In this document: positions 7,076-19,616 of the stretch, piece after piece | Layout of the letters: every line of letters begins with the position of its first letter | Numbering within the stretch: the stretch's first letter is position 1 | Assembly (NCBI RefSeq): GCF_019399235.1 | Contig: NZ_JAELVH010000090.1 | Coordinates: 1 to 37,471, forward strand | Direction of reading: 5' to 3' | Source of the DNA: Streptomyces poriferorum | GTDB lineage: Bacteria; Actinomycetota; Actinomycetes; Streptomycetales; Streptomycetaceae | DNA: 37,471 nt | Made by a program: the position numbers and the translations under genes | The notes under the pieces: generated by a model | Databases searched by the model: none | Told to the model about the DNA's origin: nothing | Seen by the model: only the letters and a program-made list of their open reading frames with translations

Positions 7076-8909
7076 CGCGCGCCGCGTTGAGCCTCGCGTC
7101 CAGCGTGATGGCGGCGTCGATCAGCGCCAGATGCGTGAACGCCTGCGGGAAGTTTCCCAGTTGACGTCCCGTCAGGGCGATCTCCTCCGAGTACAGGCCG
7201 AGATGGTTGGCGTAGGTGAGCATCTTCTCCAGGACCAGCCGGGCCTGGTCGACGCGTCCGGCCCGCGCCAGGGCGTCGACGTACATGAACGTACAGAGGG
7301 AGAAGGTTCCCTCCGAGCCGCTCAGCCCGTCAGGTGAGGCCTCGGGGTTGTAGCGGTAGACGAGGCTGTCGCTGACCAGCTCCTGCTCCATCGCGTCCAG
7401 CGTGGTCTTCCACATGGGATCGTCCGGCGTGATGAAGCCGACTGTCGGCATGCGCAGCAGGGACGAGTCGAGGACGTCGTCGCCGTAGTGCTGGACGAAG
7501 GCCTTCTTCTCCGGGTCCCAGCCCCGGTTGAGCACCTGCTGGTAGATCGTGTCCCGCGCGTCCACCCAGCGGCCGCGGGCCGCCGGGCGGCCGTCGTCGG
7601 TGGCGATGCGGACGGCGCGGTCGAAGGCGACCCAGGACATCACGCGGCCGTAGGTGAAGTCCTTCCTGCCACCTCGGGTCTCCCACAGCCCTTCACCGGG
7701 CTGGTCCCAGTGATCGACCAGCCAGTCGAGAAGGGTGTGCAGCGCGGCCCAGCCCCGTGTGTCCAGGTGCATGCCGTGCTGATGCGCGAAGTAGATGCTG
7801 TCGAGCGCCTCACCGTAGATGTCCAGTTGCAGCTGGCTCGCCGCTCCGTTGCCGATGCGGACCGGCGCGGAGCCGCCGTAGCCCTCCCAGTGGTCCAGGG
7901 TCTCCTCGACCAGGTCCGATGAGCCGTCGACGCGGTACATGATGTTCAGCGGGCCGGTGCCGCCTTCGTGACCGGCCTCTTCCTTCACGCGGTCGTGCAG
8001 CCAGCCGATGAACGCCCTGGCTTCCTCCCTGAATCCCAGGCCCAGCAGCGCGTACACCGAGAACGACGCGTCACGGATCCAGGTGAACCGGTAGTCCCAG
8101 TTGCGTTCTCCGCCCAGCTGCTCGGGCAGGCCCGCCGTGGGGGCCGCCACCAGGGCGCCGGTAGGCGCGTACGTCATGAGCTTCAGTGTCACGGCCGAAC
8201 GTTCCACCGCTTCCCGCCACCGGCCCGTATAGGTGGACTGGCCCAGCCAGGAGCGCCAGAACTGGACGGTCTCGTCGAAGAGTTGCTCGAACTCCTCCAC
8301 GGAGACCTCGTGCGGCGGCCCGTCGGGGGACGACTCCATGATCAGGCCGCGCTGCTGGCCCGCTCGCAGGGTCAGACTGAACTGCACGTCGTTGTCGCCC
8401 GAGAGGATGTTCAGCAGCCGCTCGTCCTGGGGCTCGCGGACGGCGTGGACGGCAAGGTTCATGTCCGGTGAAGTGAAAAGGGCCCCGCGCTCCGTGATGT
8501 GCAGCTCGTGCGGTGTGCGGCCGTAGTCGAAGCGGGGAGCGATCTCCCCTTCGAACGTCATGCTGCCCCGGACACAGCGCAGCATGCGGACCAGGCGGTG
8601 CCGGTCCGTCGCCGTCGTCCCGGTCACCGGCATGAAGTCCACCACCTCGCCGGTGCCGGCCTCGGTCATGAAACGCGTCACGAGGACGGCCGTGTCGGGG
8701 TGGTACAGCTGCTTGCTGGTGTAGGTGTCGGCGACCGGCCGGACGGTGAAGTGACCGCCCTTGCGGTGGTCGAGCAGAGCGCCGAAGACGCTGGGCGAAT
8801 CGAAGCGCGGACAGCAGAACCAGTCGATCGTCGCGTCCGTGGTCACGAGAGCCGCGGTCTGCAGATCTCCGATCAGACCGTGGTTCTCGATCAGGGGATA
8901 TTCATCCAC
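7056..8909 (-). CDS. Glycoside hydrolase family 15 protein (glucoamylase/trehalase-like)
   Basis: 617 aa. The start region PLIENHGLIGDLQTAALV and the motifs WDYRFTWIRDASF (271-283), GLWETRGGRKDFTYG (407-421) and GSEGTFSLCTF (531-541) are those of bacterial GH15 enzymes. Glu410 and Glu533 are in the places of the catalytic acid and base. GH15 proteins of this cytosolic actinobacterial type hydrolyse alpha-glucosidic bonds, and some are trehalases; the substrate cannot be fixed from sequence. No signal peptide is present. I chose the GTG at 8909 (VDEYPLIENHG) because AAAGGGG lies just upstream and the family begins there; the open frame to 9203 adds low-complexity sequence. Divergent from the TetR gene with 124 bp between. 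Confidence 0.88.
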   Translation of the reverse strand: MDEYPLIENHGLIGDLQTAALVTTDATIDWFCCPRFDSPSVFGALLDHRKGGHFTVRPVADTYTSKQLYHPDTAVLVTRFMTEAGTGEVVDFMPVTGTTATDRHRLVRMLRCVRGSMTFEGEIAPRFDYGRTPHELHITERGALFTSPDMNLAVHAVREPQDERLLNILSGDNDVQFSLTLRAGQQRGLIMESSPDGPPHEVSVEEFEQLFDETVQFWRSWLGQSTYTGRWREAVERSAVTLKLMTYAPTGALVAAPTAGLPEQLGGERNWDYRFTWIRDASFSVYALLGLGFREEARAFIGWLHDRVKEEAGHEGGTGPLNIMYRVDGSSDLVEETLDHWEGYGGSAPVRIGNGAASQLQLDIYGEALDSIYFAHQHGMHLDTRGWAALHTLLDWLVDHWDQPGEGLWETRGGRKDFTYGRVMSWVAFDRAVRIATDDGRPAARGRWVDARDTIYQQVLNRGWDPEKKAFVQHYGDDVLDSSLLRMPTVGFITPDDPMWKTTLDAMEQELVSDSLVYRYNPEASPDGLSGSEGTFSLCTFMYVDALARAGRVDQARLVLEKMLTYANHLGLYSEEIALTGRQLGNFPQAFTHLALIDAAITLDARLNAARGGTGAP

Positions 8910-8999
8910 TTTGCGCCCCTTTCGGCACCGGTGGCCCATCGTATGCCGACGACGGCGCCCCGTCCTGATGAGGGAATGCAGCAAGGTGACAGCCCTTGG

Positions 9000-9016
9000 C
9001 CGGCCGTACCGGCCGG
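9000..9016. promoter_or_regulatory. Inverted repeat and probable leaderless promoter ahead of the TetR gene
   Basis: CCGGCC-GTACC-GGCCGG (9000-9016) is a 6-bp inverted repeat with a 5-nt spacer, just upstream of a possible -10 (TAGGCT, 9022-9027) that would place the transcript start at or next to the ATG at 9034. This is a fitting site for TetR autoregulation and possibly control of the divergent GH15 gene. GC-rich palindromes arise by chance in such DNA. Confidence 0.35.
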
Positions 9017-9033
9017 GGCCGTAGGCTCTGCGC

Positions 9034-9636
9034 ATGATGGAGAGGCAGACCGGCGGGGCCGTACGGGGACCGGGGCGACCGCGCGAGGAACGGGTCACCG
9101 GAGCCGTGCTCGACGCGGTGGTGGGCCTGGTCACCGAGCAGGGGATCGGGGCGGTCACGATGGACGTCGTCGCGGCCCGGGCCGGGGTGAGCAAGCCGGC
9201 CATCTACCGGCGGTGGCCCACCAAACAGGACCTGATCATCGCTGCCGCGGAGACCCGCATCGGCCCCCTGTCGGTGCCCGATCTGGGCGACTTCCGCGCC
9301 GAGCTCCGCTTCGTGCTGACCGCCCGGCTGGAGGCGTACCTGCTGCCGGGTTCGGACCGGCTGCTCGCGGGCCTCATCGGCGCCTCGGCCGATGCGGGCG
9401 CGGCGCGCGGCCAGTACGCGGAGTACACGGAGCGGATCACGAGCGAGACGAGGCGCGTCCTGGAACGCGGAATCGCCCGCGGTGACGTCGCCCCCGACAC
9501 CGATGTCCGGGCCGCAGCCACCCTGGTGGCCGCACCCCTGCTCTTCCGGCTGATCGGCGAGCTGGAGCTGCCTGACACCCGTTTCGTGGACGCGTTGGTC
9601 GATCTCGTCACCAGGGCGGTCGGCTCGGCCTGCTGA
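9034..9636 (+). CDS. TetR/AcrR family transcriptional regulator
   Basis: 200 aa. Residues 20-65 form the TetR DNA-binding domain: AVLDAVVGLVTEQGIGAVTM, then VAARAGVSKPAIYRRWPTKQ with the family's helix-turn-helix and YRRW. The rest is the helical ligand/dimerisation domain. Two Met codons stand in tandem (9034 and 9037), and without a ribosome site the first is likely used on a leaderless transcript. It is divergent from GH15 and is followed by the deleted acyl-CoA ligase remnant; either could be its target. Confidence 0.92.
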   Translation: MMERQTGGAVRGPGRPREERVTGAVLDAVVGLVTEQGIGAVTMDVVAARAGVSKPAIYRRWPTKQDLIIAAAETRIGPLSVPDLGDFRAELRFVLTARLEAYLLPGSDRLLAGLIGASADAGAARGQYAEYTERITSETRRVLERGIARGDVAPDTDVRAAATLVAAPLLFRLIGELELPDTRFVDALVDLVTRAVGSAC

Positions 9637-9701
9637 CGGCTCCCGAGGGTCTTCCGACTCCGGAATCTCACCCCCACGCGCCTTGCCTCACCCTGCCCTA
9701 A

Positions 9702-9723
9702 TAACGATACTTTCAGTAACGAT
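9702..9723. promoter_or_regulatory. Operator/promoter-like element ahead of the acyl-CoA ligase remnant
   Basis: TAACGAT occurs twice (9702-9708 and 9717-9723). Between the copies TACT-TTC-AGTA (overlapping 9707-9719) is an inverted repeat. It is the only AT-rich spot in the region. TACT..AGTA palindromes are common operators of TetR-type fatty-acid regulators. It lies about 90 bp before the ATG at 9809. Confidence 0.45.
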
Positions 9724-9808
9724 TTCATGGCTCCTCCCTCGCGACCATGCCCCGGCCCCGTCTGCCGGCACGTCCGCGCCTCCGCACGCACACCCCTACG
9801 GAGACCTC

Positions 9809-10219
9809 ATGCTCAATCTCGCCACCCTGCTGGAGAACAGCGCCCGTACCGTGCGCGACGCCGACGGATGGTTCTCCATCGTGGACCGGGCCAAGGACAT
9901 GATCCTGCGCGGCGGCTTCAACGTGTATCCGCGGGAGATCGAGGAAGTGCTGCTCACCCATCCGTCCGTGAGCATGGCGGCCGTCATCGGAGTACCGCAC
10001 GAGCGCCATGGCGAGGAGGTCAAGGCGTGCGTCGTCCGCGCCCAGGGAGCGACGCTCACCGAGGACGAGCTGATCGCCTGGTGCAAGCAGGAGATGGCCG
10101 GCTACAAGTACCCCCGCATCGTGGAGTTCCTCGGAGCCCTGCCGACCAATGCCACCGGAAAGATCCTCAAGCGCGAGCTCAGGGACGTCGACGGTCACAC
10201 GCCCGGGTCCGGACGATGA
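9809..10219 (+). pseudogene. Acyl-CoA ligase (AMP-binding) with large internal deletion
   Basis: The frame encodes 136 aa. The first 15 or so (MLNLATLLENSARTV) are a typical start of a fatty-acyl-CoA ligase. They pass directly into the C-terminal domain: DGWFSIVDRAKDMILRGGFNVYPREIEEVL, with hinge region and A8 motif, and NATGKILKRELR with the catalytic A10 lysine. About 350 residues that should lie between, including the AMP-binding P-loop and the acyl pocket, are missing while the frame is kept. GGAG lies upstream of the ATG at 9809. Any product would be a free C-terminal domain without adenylating activity. An in-frame ATG at 9683 is far from any ribosome site. Confidence 0.8.
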
Positions 10220-10402
10220 GCCGGTCGTCCGGCTGGTTCGTGCCCTGACAGCGGCATCCCGCGACCGGCGGCCGCCCAACAGGGTCGCCGAGGGCGACTT
10301 GACCGCATTCCAACCGTTCCCTGCCGGCAAGTCGCTGCCATGGCAAGGACTTGCCGCCACCGGCTCTTCACGTCGTGCGTTCGTCACAGATAGACCGATG
10401 CC

Positions 10403-14137
<3,735 letters not shown>

Positions 14138-14148
14138 CCCACACCGTC

Positions 14149-14178
14149 GGGCCCCGGGGAGGAGACTCCCCGGGGCCC
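14149..14178 (+). terminator. Strong hairpin terminator after the S8 protease
   Basis: A perfect 12-bp stem: GGGCCCCGGGGA (14149-14160) with TCCCCGGGGCCC (14167-14178), loop GGAGAC, followed by TTCCC. It begins 12 bases after the stop. Confidence 0.85.
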
Positions 14179-14274
14179 TTCCCGTCAAACCTGCTCCCAC
14201 CAGCGACTATTCCGAGTCTGCCGCCATGGCGCATACTCGCACCGCTGCGCCAAGCGGAAGAGAGTCGGTCGCCG

Positions 14275-15267
14275 ATGCTGGATGTCCTGGGCCTGGGGCC
14301 CGATGACGAGCGTGTCTATCGTGAGCTGCTCGGCCGGCCGGACTCCACCGCGGCCCTGTTGACGGATCAGCTCGGCGAGCCGTGCGCCCACGTCGGCACG
14401 GCCCTGGACCGTCTGGTCGAGTGGGGGCTGGTGATCAGGTCGGTGGACGGGCGGTGCACCGCCGCCCCGCCCGCCATGGCGCTCGGCGCTCTCATCAGCC
14501 AGCGCCGGGACGGGCTGCGCATGGCCGAACAGGCGTTGGTCACGTTCGCCGAGGAGCACCGGGCGGCGATGACCGGGAGTAGCATCAGCGATCTGATCGA
14601 GGTCATCACAGGCGTCGACGCGATCCGGCATCGCTTCCTGCAGGTGCAGCAGGCCGCCCGGACGCAGGTCCGCACCTTCATCACCGCGCCCTTCGTCGCT
14701 GTGCCGCCCGGCGAGAACTCCGCGGAGCCCATGGCCATCAACCGAGGCGTGCACTTCCGGGCGGTACTGGACCGGGCCGTACTGGCCGAGCCGGGGATCA
14801 TCGCCGATGCGATCGATTCGATGCGCAACGGCGTCCAACTGCGGGTCGCCGACGCGTTGCCCATGAAGCTCGTGCTGGCCGATGCCGACCTCGGCCTGGT
14901 CCCGCTCGCGGTCACACCGGCGGGGGATCCCGGCGCCGTGCTGCTGCACCGCAGCGGCCTGCTGGATGCCCTGGACGCCCTGTTCGAGACGGTGTGGCGC
15001 GCCGCCCACCCACTCGAACTGTCGGGCATCGGTTTGGACACCGAGCCCACCGTCGCCATCGGTGCGGAGGGTCCGACCGAGCTGGACCGGAAGATCCTCG
15101 CCCTGCTGCTGGCCGGTCTGACCGACCCGACGGCCGCGACTCAGCTCGGTCTGTCACCGCGCACACTGCACCGGCGGCTGCGCCGCCTCATGGACCTCGC
15201 CGGAGTCCGGACCCGGATGCAGCTGGGCGGTCATGCCGTCCGGCACGGCTGGGTCGAGGCAAGCTGA
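14275..15267 (+). CDS. TrmB/LuxR-type transcriptional regulator
   Basis: 330 aa. The N-terminal 80 residues form a TrmB-like winged helix (ERVYRELLGRPDSTAALLTD through LDRLVEWGLV). A middle domain follows, and residues 275-330 are a LuxR/NarL-like helix-turn-helix (LLAGLTDPTAATQLGLSPRT, then LHRRLRRLMDLAGVRTRMQL). Such two-HTH regulators are frequent in Streptomyces, often beside secreted peptidase genes. The terminator between it and the S8 gene argues for its own promoter, but control of the protease is a fair guess. The ATG at 14275 matches the domain start; the ribosome site (GGAAGAG) is weak, and the longer upstream frame runs through the protease gene. Confidence 0.85.
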   Translation: MLDVLGLGPDDERVYRELLGRPDSTAALLTDQLGEPCAHVGTALDRLVEWGLVIRSVDGRCTAAPPAMALGALISQRRDGLRMAEQALVTFAEEHRAAMTGSSISDLIEVITGVDAIRHRFLQVQQAARTQVRTFITAPFVAVPPGENSAEPMAINRGVHFRAVLDRAVLAEPGIIADAIDSMRNGVQLRVADALPMKLVLADADLGLVPLAVTPAGDPGAVLLHRSGLLDALDALFETVWRAAHPLELSGIGLDTEPTVAIGAEGPTELDRKILALLLAGLTDPTAATQLGLSPRTLHRRLRRLMDLAGVRTRMQLGGHAVRHGWVEAS

Positions 15268-15274
15268 GCGGTCC

Positions 15275-15304
15275 TCCGGCGAGTGGTATTCCCGGTTCGC
15301 CGGA
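15275..15304. terminator. Hairpin between convergent genes
   Basis: TCCGGCGA (15275-15282) pairs perfectly with TCGCCGGA (15297-15304) and is followed by AAA. It sits between the regulator and the DUF2254 gene, probably ending transcription of one or both. Confidence 0.55.
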
Positions 15305-15356
15305 AAACGTCGCCCAAAGGACCGGGCGGTGCGTCCGGGCTGCCGGAGGACGCCGG

Positions 15357-16649
15357 CTAACGGACCGGGCCGGACCGGCCGCCCACTCCCTGGCTGTCGG
15401 CCATCCGCGCGACGGAGCGGCGGGCCGGGTCGGGAAAGGCTCGCTCCACCGACGCGTCCAGGAGGTCCAACTGCGCCCGCACCTCAGGGTGGTGGACCGG
15501 CGGAAGGCTTTCGAGCAGGCCGTCGAGGAGGGCGCGCAGCCGGCGGCAGATCTGCAGGGACGTCGCCCCGTAGTCACGGATCTCCGAGACGGCGAGCTGG
15601 AGGTAGTCCTCCCATGCCCTCCCCCGCAGGACGAGCCGCGTCCGGCCGTCCTGGCCGGCCAGCACATAGCGGCCCGGAAGCGGCGACTGGCCGACCACCG
15701 TGAGGAACGAATCGATGTGGTTGAGGACCTGTACGCCGGTGGTCGGGTCGTTGACGGCGGGCGACAGAGCGCGGATGGCGATGTCGACGAGCACCCGGAG
15801 AGCGAAGGCCGGGTCCTGTTCGATCGTCCGCTCGGGACCCAGCGCGATGAGCCCGGTCACCTGCCGGTGGTCGGGGACGGATGTGCCGCCGTGGATCTCG
15901 ACGAGGACGGCGCCCCGGGGAACGTAGTCACCGATCACATGGGGCACGGTGAAGACGCAGTCGTGGCGCGCTGCGACGGACGAGAGGCCGGCGGTGTGGA
16001 GGGCCTGGATGGCCCCGCCTGCCGCAGCGCGGACGACGGTCGTCCGTCCGCGCGGCCCGGAGGGCTCGCCGGGGTGCGGTGCCGAGGCCCTGATCTTCCC
16101 GGCCGCCTGCTCGAACACGTCCTCACCCATGCGGCCGACGAGGTCGGCGATGGCGACTGGCCTGAGGTTGTGTGTGAAGCGGTTGAGATAGACGAGCAGC
16201 AGCAACAGGCTGACGGCCACGGCGCCACCGGCGAGGGTGACGCCGAGGTCAGGGACCGAACGCGTCTCGATGCTGCGCAGCAGGGAGAAGGCGAACGCGA
16301 ACGTGCCGGTGAAGGTGGCCAGCACGGTCTTCTGGAGCCGGTCCCGGTACCAGAGCCGCATATACCTCGGGGACAGTGTTCCGGTGGCCTGCTGAATGAC
16401 GAGAACGCCGATGGTGACGACGAACCCCAGCAGCGCGATCATCGCTCCGACGATGGCGCTCAGCACTCCGCTCGCCGTGGTCGCCGAATAGCGCCAGCCG
16501 CTCGGTGGCCAGTGGGAACTGTCCGCGGTGACGGCCCATTCGGCCAGCACGACTCCCAGCACGAGACCGAACAACGGCATGATCCACAGGCTTCCTTTCA
16601 CATACTGCCGCAGCCTGAACACGGCGGCCCATGACATCTTGATCCGCAC
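15357..16649 (-). CDS. DUF2254 family membrane protein
   Basis: 430 aa. Four hydrophobic segments lie in the first 160 residues, with SAIVGAMIALLGFVVTIGVL and VIQQATGTLSPRYMR between them as in DUF2254 proteins. A soluble C-terminal part contains DIAIRALSPAVNDPTTG, the family hallmark. The function is unknown. The start is the GTG at 16649 (VRIKMSW), because GGGAGG lies eight bases before it; an in-frame ATG ten codons earlier (16679) has the same GAGGGAGG inside its coding sequence. It lies 96 bases after the antiporter and is probably the last gene of the same operon. Confidence 0.85.
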   Translation of the reverse strand: MRIKMSWAAVFRLRQYVKGSLWIMPLFGLVLGVVLAEWAVTADSSHWPPSGWRYSATTASGVLSAIVGAMIALLGFVVTIGVLVIQQATGTLSPRYMRLWYRDRLQKTVLATFTGTFAFAFSLLRSIETRSVPDLGVTLAGGAVAVSLLLLLVYLNRFTHNLRPVAIADLVGRMGEDVFEQAAGKIRASAPHPGEPSGPRGRTTVVRAAAGGAIQALHTAGLSSVAARHDCVFTVPHVIGDYVPRGAVLVEIHGGTSVPDHRQVTGLIALGPERTIEQDPAFALRVLVDIAIRALSPAVNDPTTGVQVLNHIDSFLTVVGQSPLPGRYVLAGQDGRTRLVLRGRAWEDYLQLAVSEIRDYGATSLQICRRLRALLDGLLESLPPVHHPEVRAQLDLLDASVERAFPDPARRSVARMADSQGVGGRSGPVR

Positions 16650-16745
16650 GGGGCATACCTCCCTCGCGACGCCGGTCATCCGGCAGCGCGATGTGTCAGA
16701 TTCCGCTGGGGCCGGGGAAGATCCGGCCGGGGGTCCGGACCACGC

Positions 16746-18503
16746 TCAGGACATCGTCAGCAGCACCACGCTGTCGCCTTCTCCCGGCTTCACATGGCGC
16801 CTCTCGGTGACGGGTTCCAGCCGCATGTCCGCATGGACCACGAAGAGGATCTCGCTCCCGGGCGGCAACGGCGTGGAAGCCGGCTGGACCAGGAACCGCG
16901 CGCCCGCCCCGTACCGCGCGGCGAGCGTGTGGCTTACGAGCGACCGGCCGAAGAGGATGTCCCCGCCCGTGTAGGGCGCCACGACTCCGTGGCTGTCCTC
17001 GGGAGGGCCGACCCGGTAGACGGGGCCGTCGACGCTGTCCTGCATCATGACCGAGGCGAGAGCGTTGAAGTCGTCGTCGTCCGTGGCCAGGAACACCGCC
17101 GTCACCCCTTCGAGGCGGGCGCCCGGGTTGGTGGCCGTGGCCAGCAGGTCGCCCGTGGCGAGTGCGATGCCGGCGTCCGTGATCCGTTGGCGTTCCTGAG
17201 CGAGCCCTGCCCACATCAGGAGGTCTAGGCCGGCCGATCGCAGGTTCCTGCCCAGATCCACCACCCATGGCTCGCCGCCCACCAGCAGGATCCGCGTCCC
17301 GGCCGGTTTGACGATGCCCAGCATCCTGGCGACCGGGGCCGCGCTCAGGGAGTACAGCAGGACCGTGCCGACGATCACGAGGAACGTGACGGGAAGGATT
17401 TTGCCGGCCCCGTCGACTCCTCGTTCGACGAGGTTCGCCGAGAACGCGGTGGCCGTGGCCGCCGCCACGATGCCGCGTGGTGCCATCCATCCGACGAAGG
17501 CCCGCTCACCCGCGCTCAGTCCGGCACCCATCGTCGACAGGTACGCGATGAGCGGACGGACCACGAACACGAGGATGGCGAGGAGTGCCAGGGAAGGCAG
17601 GAGGACGGGCACGAGGGAGGCCGGAGTGATCGTGGAGGAGATCGAGACGAACAGCAGCCCGATGATCAGCTGCGCCATCGTCTCGAAGAACGGGCGACGC
17701 GCGGGCATGTCGAACTTACTGATGTTGGTGACGGCGAGCCCGGTGACGATGGCGGCGATGAGGCCGGTGTCCTCCCGGACGATGTCGCAGACCGCGGACA
17801 CGGCGATCACGGTGGCCAGCTGGGCGAGGGTGCCGAGCGTCTCGCCGAGGCGCAGCGTGCGCAGAGCCAGCCACAGGAGTGCCGTGCCGATGGCGCCGCC
17901 GATCAGGCCCACGGCCATGCTGAGGGCGAACTGGCCCAGCTGGTAACCCCGCCCGATGTCGACCCTGTGCGTGGTGGCGATCGCGTGGAAGACCAGCGCT
18001 CCCAGGATGGCGCCGACCGGGTCGGTGAGGGTCCCTTCCCAGATGAGGATGCGGCGCACCTTGTCGGTGGGGCGTACGACGTCGAGAATCGGGCCCACGA
18101 CGGTGGGCCCGGAGACGACGAGGATCACCCCGAGCATGGACGCCACCCTGAGCGGCATGTCGAACATCGCGGGTGCCACGGCGGAGGTGATCAGGAACGT
18201 GATGAGCACACCAAGCAGGAGCAGTCTGCCCACGGTCCACCGTGTGCGGCCGGTGAGTTTCCGCAGGTTGAGTCCGAGTCCCGCGTCGTAGAGGATCACC
18301 GCGACGGACATCGACACCAGGGCGGAGAAGTTCTGTCCCATCAATTGGTCGGGGTGGATTACATCCGTCAGGGCACCGGCGGTGAATCCCGCCGGCAGCA
18401 GGATGATCAGGGCGGGCACGCGCAGCCTGCTCGCCAGGATCTGTGAGCCGGTGGCGAGGACGACGGTGAGGGCGAGCCCGAGAAGGATCTCTTCGTCTGT
18501 CAC
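16746..18503 (-). CDS. Cation:proton antiporter (CPA family) with C-terminal RCK-like domain
   Basis: 585 aa. The first 400 or so residues have about twelve transmembrane helices of the CPA Na+/H+ exchanger fold: LRVPALIILLPAGFTAGALT, then LYDAGLGLNLRKL, GPTVVGPILDVVRP and EGTLTDPVGAILGALV with the Asp of the ion site. From residue 410 a soluble Rossmann-like domain follows (RILLVGGEPWVVDLGRNL through FLATDDDDFNALASVM), similar to TrkA-N/RCK domains that gate transport by nucleotide or ion binding. The start is GTG with GAAGG ten bases upstream. It follows cydB by 54 bases and probably sets internal pH or Na+/K+. Confidence 0.88.
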   Translation of the reverse strand: MTDEEILLGLALTVVLATGSQILASRLRVPALIILLPAGFTAGALTDVIHPDQLMGQNFSALVSMSVAVILYDAGLGLNLRKLTGRTRWTVGRLLLLGVLITFLITSAVAPAMFDMPLRVASMLGVILVVSGPTVVGPILDVVRPTDKVRRILIWEGTLTDPVGAILGALVFHAIATTHRVDIGRGYQLGQFALSMAVGLIGGAIGTALLWLALRTLRLGETLGTLAQLATVIAVSAVCDIVREDTGLIAAIVTGLAVTNISKFDMPARRPFFETMAQLIIGLLFVSISSTITPASLVPVLLPSLALLAILVFVVRPLIAYLSTMGAGLSAGERAFVGWMAPRGIVAAATATAFSANLVERGVDGAGKILPVTFLVIVGTVLLYSLSAAPVARMLGIVKPAGTRILLVGGEPWVVDLGRNLRSAGLDLLMWAGLAQERQRITDAGIALATGDLLATATNPGARLEGVTAVFLATDDDDFNALASVMMQDSVDGPVYRVGPPEDSHGVVAPYTGGDILFGRSLVSHTLAARYGAGARFLVQPASTPLPPGSEILFVVHADMRLEPVTERRHVKPGEGDSVVLLTMS

Positions 18504-18557
18504 AGCAACTGCCTTCGGTGGGGTCCTGGCGTAGAGGGAATGCGGCCGTAGCGATCG

Positions 18558-19616
18558 TCAGGTGGTTCCCGGTCCGTCGCCGTCCCGGGGGGCACCGCTC
18601 TGCCGCAGGTCCGCCTCGGTGAGTTCTTCGAGGTCGCCCCTGCTGTCCAGCCAGTACAGGAAGACGACGGCCGGCACCACGATCACCAGCGCGACAAGGG
18701 TGACGAACGCCAGCCAGGTCAGCGTGGAAGACGCTCCGGCGCCCTCGGCGACCGTCATCGATGTCGGCAAGAGATACGGACGCTGGGCCAGTCCCCAGGC
18801 GACTACCGCGCAGGCGATGACTCCGAGGGCCGGGGCACGTGCGTAGCGTCCCTCCTTCCGCACGAGCAGTACCGCTGTGAGGAGGGAAGCCGCTCCGGCG
18901 GCGATACCGACCGCCAGTCCCGCCCCGTGGGTGAGGCCGTGCCATACGTGCGGCGCGTCCTCGCTCGTGACGAACAGGGTGATCACCACCAGCACCACGA
19001 GCACGGCGAGGCTCAGCAGCGCGCGCCGCCTGAAGTAGGTGATCAGGTCGGGTGCGTCGAAGCGGCGGGCATCACCGGTCAGGAACACGCCGCCCAGGAA
19101 CGCCGCCGCGGCGACGGCGAGCAGACCGAACATGATCGAGGTGGGGTTGGCCCAGGCGTCCGCCGATGCCTCCGTTCCGGGCTTCACGCGGCCGGAGGCA
19201 ACGCCTCCTGCGGCGGCGCCCAGGAAGAACGGAGTCACGAGCGAGGCCAGGGCGAACACCGCGCCGTACAGGCGCCGGTTCGCAAGGCGGTTGGCGACCT
19301 TACGGAAGGCGAAGCCGGCGCCGCGCAGGACCAGGCCCACGGCAGCCAGCGCGAGCGGCAGCCACATCGCGGAGAACACGGTCTGGAAGAGGGTCGGGAA
19401 ACCGGTCCACATGATGACGAAGACGAAGATCAGCCAGACGTTGTTGACTTCCCACACGGGTGCCATCGCGTGATCGATGAGCCATCGGGGCCGCCTGCCG
19501 CGCTCCGCGCCTCCCGCCGTCAGGTCCCAGAACCCGGCGCCGTAGTCGGTACCGCCCGCGCAGGTGTACGCGGCGACGGCCAGCAGCAGTACCACGGCGA
19601 TCAGGTCGGCTGTCAC
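18558..19616 (-). CDS. cydB: Cytochrome bd ubiquinol oxidase subunit II
   Basis: 352 aa with eight to nine transmembrane helices. The start LIAVVLLLAVAAYTCAGGTD followed by YGAGFWDL, and MAPVWEVNNVWLIFVFVIMW, are CydB signatures. CydB holds no haem but is needed for assembly and quinol oxidation. The GTG start overlaps the cydA stop by four bases (GTGA), so the two are translationally coupled. No cydCD exporter genes follow in this window. Confidence 0.96.
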   Translation of the reverse strand: MTADLIAVVLLLAVAAYTCAGGTDYGAGFWDLTAGGAERGRRPRWLIDHAMAPVWEVNNVWLIFVFVIMWTGFPTLFQTVFSAMWLPLALAAVGLVLRGAGFAFRKVANRLANRRLYGAVFALASLVTPFFLGAAAGGVASGRVKPGTEASADAWANPTSIMFGLLAVAAAAFLGGVFLTGDARRFDAPDLITYFRRRALLSLAVLVVLVVITLFVTSEDAPHVWHGLTHGAGLAVGIAAGAASLLTAVLLVRKEGRYARAPALGVIACAVVAWGLAQRPYLLPTSMTVAEGAGASSTLTWLAFVTLVALVIVVPAVVFLYWLDSRGDLEELTEADLRQSGAPRDGDGPGTT

